Shown piece after piece: positions 16,318 to 20,964 of a stretch of DNA of 20,964 bases. The translations under genes were made by a program, and so were the position numbers. How positions within the stretch are numbered: position 1 is the first letter of the stretch; every line of letters starts with the position of its first letter. Location of the stretch: positions 1 to 20,964 of the IMG/VR virus record IMGVR_UViG_3300009436_000139, one strand, 5' to 3'. The notes beneath the pieces are model-generated. The model worked only from the letters and a program-made list of their open reading frames with translations, had not been told where the DNA came from and ran no database searches. The DNA comes from a virus.

Positions 16318-17289
16318 TTACCTTGAATTACTTGGTGATACATTTGCCACTGCTATGGGGTCTGCCCCATCTGTGTTTGGCCATGGTGTCATATTCGAAT
16401 TTGGTTTTAATGCTGTTACTGTAAATACAGATTTATTACCATATATAAAGTTTTGTCCGTTTCTAGAACCAACTTTACTTCTGATTTCCCACCTATCACC
16501 AACTTTCATTCCATTGTTATTTACTCTAAAAGTCAAACTGTGCATTGGGTATCGAGGCCCATTAGCAGAACTATATAACCCACCTACTTTTTTTGCTTGC
16601 CACGATGGTGCGTTTGGTGTTCTTCTAAGGTGAATATCCACCTCTTGTATAATTTCAGTCCATTGAGTTGTATTTCTCTGAGCCATTCCAACAGTTGCAC
16701 TTATTTGTATATCACGTCCTGAATCTATAAGTTCTTGTGTAATTATATATCCACCATCTTGAAGTGGTGGTCCATATACTACCGAATCGAATGGAATTTC
16801 TTTAAAACCAGCCCATCTAACATACCCATCCGTAGAGTCTTTAACATTGTCATCGTAGTACGATATACCACTAAAGTGTGTGTTTTCTTCACCCCTACCC
16901 TTCTCATCTCTCCAAGATGGAGCGGATGGGGTTAGTTCATATCTACCACTAAACACATCATCAAACCCTTCTTCTTGAATAGCCGATTTGATAGAAACAC
17001 CCTGCACATATAAATCTTGCTCATTGATTGGAGTTTGAGAAATTATATCTAATGGTACAACAGGTGTTGATACAAATAACTCATCTGATAACGTACCCAA
17101 TGTACGTCTATATACAGCCATATCATATCCTTCATAGACTGCTGGTATTTTGTTAGTACCATAATCTTTATCCGAATCTTCTTCTAATGTATATGAAACA
17201 ATTTGTTTAGAACTATTTCGTTTTATAGGTCTAAGGTCAACTGCTTCATGCTCTACTGTTGTATTAGATTGTTTGTTTGTTGCTGCCAT
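16318..17289 (-). CDS. Tail/baseplate cluster protein, unrecognised
   Basis: A 323-aa soluble protein without a signal peptide or membrane segment. It contains two similar Pro-Ser-Trp sites: LTPSAPSWRDEKGRG near residue 125 and RRTPNAPSWQAKKVGG near 230. Both are followed by Gly- and aromatic-rich beta segments, and may mark two related domains. The segment SLTFRVNNNGMKVGDRWEIR near residue 260 resembles a beta-sandwich edge. I cannot assign a family. Its ATG overlaps the TAA of the 671-aa gene (TAATG), and its stop is 6 bases before the 1480-aa gene, so the three are likely translated together. By position it is probably a baseplate or tail-fibre attachment component. Confidence 0.78.
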   Translation of the reverse strand: MAATNKQSNTTVEHEAVDLRPIKRNSSKQIVSYTLEEDSDKDYGTNKIPAVYEGYDMAVYRRTLGTLSDELFVSTPVVPLDIISQTPINEQDLYVQGVSIKSAIQEEGFDDVFSGRYELTPSAPSWRDEKGRGEENTHFSGISYYDDNVKDSTDGYVRWAGFKEIPFDSVVYGPPLQDGGYIITQELIDSGRDIQISATVGMAQRNTTQWTEIIQEVDIHLRRTPNAPSWQAKKVGGLYSSANGPRYPMHSLTFRVNNNGMKVGDRWEIRSKVGSRNGQNFIYGNKSVFTVTALKPNSNMTPWPNTDGADPIAVANVSPSNSR

Positions 17290-19304
17290 TATCTTACCAC
17301 TTTAAATATGAACCCATCGAAATATTGTTTGTTACCACTTCTATCAACTCTAAATTCAAATTGATAAAATCTCTCAGGTTGTAATGTATTAAATCTAAAA
17401 TCAAAGAAGTTTCCTGTTGAATCACAACTAACCTTTGTATAAGTTGTATCAAATGGAATCAACACTAAATTTGTTTCTACATCTCTAACCTGGTAATAAG
17501 TAGTTGATGGGAGATATTTAATTTGGTTGTATGGCGCCGTATTGGTAAAACTTCTTTGAGGATATGTTTCTCTACCAACAACTCTTAATTTAGATGTTGA
17601 TAATTCTTTATATTCTGTTTTTAGGTTCTTCATATATAATGTAATATCATCTGCTGTTAATGATGATAGTGAACCAGTCGTAAAAGAAGAGTCATCCCAT
17701 TTAACTTCTAAAGTAGGAACATATATAGTATGAGTATTATTTGAGAAGAATTTAGATGAACCATACTTTAGAGTATTAGATTCTTCTGAACTCTCTCTTT
17801 TAATTAAGAATCCATCATTTGGTCTAGAACCAGATAACATATCTGTTACATAGTTTGTAACATCTGTATTTAGGTTGGTGTTATATTTACTAAATGTTTG
17901 TGAATACTTTGTGTTATTAATAGATGAGGTGTACCAAGTAGCACCTCCTGAATTCTTACTCCAACCTGCTTCTGATATAGCTGCTGTTGATATACTACCT
18001 GAATATGTTATTTTAAAATCATCCAATGAGCCCGTTTTAGGAGAATTCGTTGAGTTGAAATATGTATATGCAAATATATAGTTCCCAGTCTTTGTAGGTT
18101 CAAATGATATAGATTGAGTTGCCGAATTAGTAAATGTAGATACCAACCCCTCTACCCCGGTTGTCATATTTAAACCATCGGCATCATATATTGTAAAATC
18201 TATTTCGCTAAAATCGCCTGGAATTAAAGATGATGATATCTGATAGTTAACACCTTTTTGAAGTTCTATTGAGTATTGTGCATCTGCCCCACCCTCACTA
18301 GCGTATAAATTTAATTTAGATTCAGAAGCAAACATTCTAACCTTTGAGTCTACAGTATGATTAACTCTATTTCTTAGTTTAAAATTACCTTCGTTCTGAG
18401 TAAACGTATCCCATATTATTAAATTACCTTCTTTTTGATAAACATAAACTTCATCGAATGAACCAGTTGTTGTAGTACCATCACCACTTCCATCAAAGAA
18501 TGTGAATCTTAATTCATGCACACCATCAGCGGTTGCTTGTAAATCAAATGATTGTGTTGATGATGCGGTTATAGCACCTACCATACCAGCATAATCACCT
18601 TCAGTTTTAAGAACACCATTAGGGTCTTTAATTCTAAATGCAACATCATCAAATGATGCAGGGTCTATTTGAAATTGTACACCATAGTTAATATTATTTT
18701 GTAAGTATGCTGGAAATACTAAGGTAGTTCCTGAGAAGTTAGATGCTGATATAATTAATCTACTATTTTCAACTGATGCGAATGGTGTATTACCATTAAA
18801 ATCGTTAACTGATTCTGTTAAAAACGCAGAACCACTTCCTTCTGAAAATCCTTCATATAATACAACTCCTGATTTTGGTGTTGTTTCTACATCAACCCCA
18901 TTAAAGACTTGGGTTTCACCTACATTCCATAATAACTTACCTTCACGTCGTTCCCAAGAACAACCATCAGAAGTATATGGTGTATCGCTATACTGACCCA
19001 TACCCTCAGACCAACTTTGTGATACAGGGTAAACTTCCAATTTATATTCAGATAGTACTTCAGTTTCACTAACCGATGTTAAGTTTAGTTGATACTTTGC
19101 AGTTGATGGTATTTCGTTTGATGATACTGATTTGGATATTTCAGTTAAATCGAATTTAGATAATATTCTAGTATTACCCACAAACAATCCGTTATCATAA
19201 ACTTTACTAACCTCTAAGAGCTCATCCAATCCTGTGTTTTGTACTTTACGAGTAGTTAACTCATAAATCGTAGTATCTTTTTGTCCGTATATTCTGTAAA
19301 TCAT
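17289..19304 (-). CDS. Modular tail protein with DNRLRE-like N-terminus and tandem jelly-roll-like modules
   Basis: A 671-aa protein. The N-terminal 150 residues (KDTTIYELTTRKVQNTGLDELLEV, RILSKFDLTEI, YPVSQSWSEGMGQYSDTPYT, CSWERREG) fit the DNRLRE/CBM96-like beta-sandwich seen in secreted and phage proteins. Residues of about 190-295 and 340-435 are two diverged copies of one module: each has N-Y after a Gln, a P-x-x-F, then F-x-I-x-D-x-x-G, V-x-x-x-T, TQS and a closing TGS-x-D. The C-terminal 200 residues include GSRPNDGFLIKRES and FRVDRSGNKQYFDGFIFKV. No enzyme site is seen. GAGGA lies 6 bases before the ATG and overlaps the gp6-like gene's end. It likely decorates the baseplate or binds surface sugars; this is inferred from folds and position. 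Confidence 0.82.
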   Translation of the reverse strand: MIYRIYGQKDTTIYELTTRKVQNTGLDELLEVSKVYDNGLFVGNTRILSKFDLTEISKSVSSNEIPSTAKYQLNLTSVSETEVLSEYKLEVYPVSQSWSEGMGQYSDTPYTSDGCSWERREGKLLWNVGETQVFNGVDVETTPKSGVVLYEGFSEGSGSAFLTESVNDFNGNTPFASVENSRLIISASNFSGTTLVFPAYLQNNINYGVQFQIDPASFDDVAFRIKDPNGVLKTEGDYAGMVGAITASSTQSFDLQATADGVHELRFTFFDGSGDGTTTTGSFDEVYVYQKEGNLIIWDTFTQNEGNFKLRNRVNHTVDSKVRMFASESKLNLYASEGGADAQYSIELQKGVNYQISSSLIPGDFSEIDFTIYDADGLNMTTGVEGLVSTFTNSATQSISFEPTKTGNYIFAYTYFNSTNSPKTGSLDDFKITYSGSISTAAISEAGWSKNSGGATWYTSSINNTKYSQTFSKYNTNLNTDVTNYVTDMLSGSRPNDGFLIKRESSEESNTLKYGSSKFFSNNTHTIYVPTLEVKWDDSSFTTGSLSSLTADDITLYMKNLKTEYKELSTSKLRVVGRETYPQRSFTNTAPYNQIKYLPSTTYYQVRDVETNLVLIPFDTTYTKVSCDSTGNFFDFRFNTLQPERFYQFEFRVDRSGNKQYFDGFIFKVVR

Positions 19305-19310
19305 AGTGTT

Positions 19311-19315
19311 TCCTC
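19311..19315 (-). promoter_or_regulatory. Ribosome binding site of the modular tail protein gene
   Basis: GAGGA on the minus strand lies 6 bases before ATG 19304 and just after the TAA of the gp6-like gene (19317-19319), so the two genes are tightly coupled. Confidence 0.65.
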
Positions 19316-19316
19316 T

Positions 19317-20963
19317 TTAGAAAGATTGTGTTATAACCTGTCCTCTAATATCTGTGTTTGGGAATTTCACTTCAAATATCGATGGGTCTTTAGGTGGGAA
19401 TATTATACCCCCTTTAGTTGCGTTAAGTATGCTATATTTATTCGGTGAGTAATTTCCGTTAAACTTATTAACTATTTGTAAACCACCCTTACCTTGCTTA
19501 TCAGGTCTAACTACAGTTTGTACACCATCTACTTTATCAATCTCAACATACAATTTAGATAAATTAATCGGTTCATTAATTCTCCAATTATCTATATCAA
19601 AATAACTCTTTAACCTATCAATGGCTCTTAGTAAAACTTCGTTAGAGTTAAACTCAGGTAGAACTATAATTTCAAACATAACCCCAATATTTACAATGTG
19701 TGCATCTTTGATATTAACTGCATCAGTTAACATTCTGTGATATGATATATAATTTTTTAAGTTATATTTAGTTGCCTTATTTAGTGGTGTTAAGTTCTTT
19801 TCGTTATTGTACCCACAAGTATACAAATTCAATGCTAATGGGTTTGGTATTTCAGTATTAATATACTGACCATCTACCTTAGATTGTTCTAATTGATAAT
19901 CTTGAACTAAGTATGCTTTAGCTACTGAACCGAATTGTGGTGGAAGTGCGTAACATCTCATTACATAATCTTCTCTAGTTACAGTTCTGTTTTGTGCTGC
20001 AAAGAATGCCATAGCATTCTGTCTAATTTCTTCTTGAGATTCTGTAGTTTTACCACCCACAGCTGCGTTTGGATTTGAACATGCTATTGATTGTTTACAA
20101 AATTTAACTAAATTAGTATTTAGATTTATTTCGTTTTTAAATGTAACTGATGTTGATATAACATCAACTAAATCATTTGCCGGAACATTATCACCAATAC
20201 CATTACCTACTAAGTAAGTAACAGTTAATTTTGTGTTCTGAGGTGCTACACCATATGTTTTAGTGTATAAGAAATTAGATGGGTCTAATGTTGTATCTAA
20301 GTTCTGATGTTCTTTGTAAAGAGCTGACCCAACATTATCAGGATTAGGAATTATTTCTTCATCTGCATTTGATGATATACCAGCACCAAATCCAATAACC
20401 ATAATTCCATCATCTTCAAAGTTTGTGATATATCTTTTAGGTACTCTGTTTAATTCTAATAAATAAGGAGTATCACCACTATACTGATGTAGGTATGTTG
20501 AATTATCTTCGTTATTATCAATTTGTTCAAACACAGTATCTTGTGCTAAGTAAGGAACTCTAGTCCAAGTATCACCATCCGAATCGGATATGTTTTTTAC
20601 TCTTATTAAGTTTTCTTCTGCAATCTTAATCTTATCATATATTTTAGCCGCTCCAAAAGTAAACTCTTTGGTTTTCTCTTTTCCACTTGTAGCTTTAACT
20701 TGCTTCTTTATTAAGTAATAAACAGGTAGGTTTGTGTTCTCATCTATCTGATATACTGAAACTTCTGTTGGGTCGAATGATGATGAAAACGCAAAATCAA
20801 TAGATGATATTGTTGTAAACTCTACATTAGAATATTCAGTTGAACCAATAACCATACCTTGATTTACTGTCATAGCATAATCAAAATCAGGTTTTACATT
20901 ATCACCAGTACCAGTCGCTGGAAGCAATTGAAATACATCCATTGTTACGGATGCTGGGATAAT
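19317..20963 (-). CDS. gp6-like (baseplate J family) baseplate wedge protein, 5' end beyond the right edge (partial)
   Basis: About 548 residues are visible, and the frame is still open at the right edge. The first ATG (20942) has no ribosome binding site and is preceded in frame by IIPASVT, so it is probably internal; T4 gp6 is 660 aa. Recognisable blocks are PYLAQDTVFEQI, TPYLLELNRVPKRYI, the segment from IIPNPDNVGSALY to GVAPQNTKLTVTYLVGNGIG, and the hallmark GGKTTESQEEIRQNAMAFFA continuing to AQNRTVTREDY (about 294-328 from that ATG), then FGSVAKAYLVQ. This family dimerises to form the ring of the contractile-tail baseplate. It is the first gene of the visible baseplate operon, ending 12 bases before the next start. 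The conserved C-terminal part is intact; the missing N-terminus should hold the rest of the J-like domain. Confidence 0.9.
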   Translation of the reverse strand: MIPASVTMDVFQLLPATGTGDNVKPDFDYAMTVNQGMVIGSTEYSNVEFTTISSIDFAFSSSFDPTEVSVYQIDENTNLPVYYLIKKQVKATSGKEKTKEFTFGAAKIYDKIKIAEENLIRVKNISDSDGDTWTRVPYLAQDTVFEQIDNNEDNSTYLHQYSGDTPYLLELNRVPKRYITNFEDDGIMVIGFGAGISSNADEEIIPNPDNVGSALYKEHQNLDTTLDPSNFLYTKTYGVAPQNTKLTVTYLVGNGIGDNVPANDLVDVISTSVTFKNEINLNTNLVKFCKQSIACSNPNAAVGGKTTESQEEIRQNAMAFFAAQNRTVTREDYVMRCYALPPQFGSVAKAYLVQDYQLEQSKVDGQYINTEIPNPLALNLYTCGYNNEKNLTPLNKATKYNLKNYISYHRMLTDAVNIKDAHIVNIGVMFEIIVLPEFNSNEVLLRAIDRLKSYFDIDNWRINEPINLSKLYVEIDKVDGVQTVVRPDKQGKGGLQIVNKFNGNYSPNKYSILNATKGGIIFPPKDPSIFEVKFPNTDIRGQVITQSF

Positions 20964-20964
20964 G

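Noticed and set aside
20943-20963. ATG 20942 as the true start of the gp6-like gene
   Set aside because: No ribosome binding site precedes it, the frame is open upstream with IIPASVT, and the protein would be about 120 residues shorter than T4 gp6.
2321-20964. Diversity-generating retroelement or other host-range switching cassette linked to the fibre genes
   Set aside because: There is no reverse transcriptase, and I saw no long template/variable repeat pair or invertase.

Overview
The window is a gene-dense, AT-rich stretch of a tailed-phage (or prophage) genome. All twelve genes lie on the minus strand, with gaps of 0 to 80 bases and several start/stop overlaps. There is no rRNA, tRNA, transposase, integrase or CRISPR array. 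The proteins point to a T4-like contractile-tail phage: a gp6-like baseplate wedge protein, large baseplate and tail proteins with sugar-binding-like folds, a T4 gp47/gp46-type recombination nuclease and a Toprim primase. Base composition and protein style recall uncultured marine T4-like phages, but nothing in the window identifies the host.

Transcription runs from right to left. First comes a baseplate and tail block: the 3' part of a gp6/baseplate-J-like gene (right edge to 19317); a 671-aa protein with two tandem jelly-roll-like modules (19304-17289); a 323-aa unrecognised protein (17289-16318); a 1480-aa baseplate protein with a P2 gpI-like core (16311-11869); a 363-aa charged coiled-coil protein (11855-10764); and a 220-aa protein with an Ig-like C-terminus (10684-10022). 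Two proteins sharing a C-terminal module follow, of 352 aa (10003-8945) and 675 aa (8914-6887); the second carries a LamG domain.

Next is a compact DNA-processing island. It holds a T7 endonuclease I-type Holliday-junction resolvase (6874-6449), a DnaG-like Toprim primase broken by an apparent frameshift (6418-5488), and a single-chain fusion of Mre11/SbcD (gp47) and Rad50/SbcC (gp46) (5491-2321). The true end of the primase overlaps the start of the fusion as ATGA. The three proteins would prime lagging strands, resect ends for recombination-dependent replication, and resolve the junctions formed. Beyond it, a large tail-fibre-like gene starts at 2266 and runs off the left edge.

The most notable points are the Mre11-Rad50 fusion, the primase frameshift with loss of three of the four expected zinc-ribbon cysteines, the T7-type resolvase in a T4-type setting, and the modular duplications within and between structural proteins.
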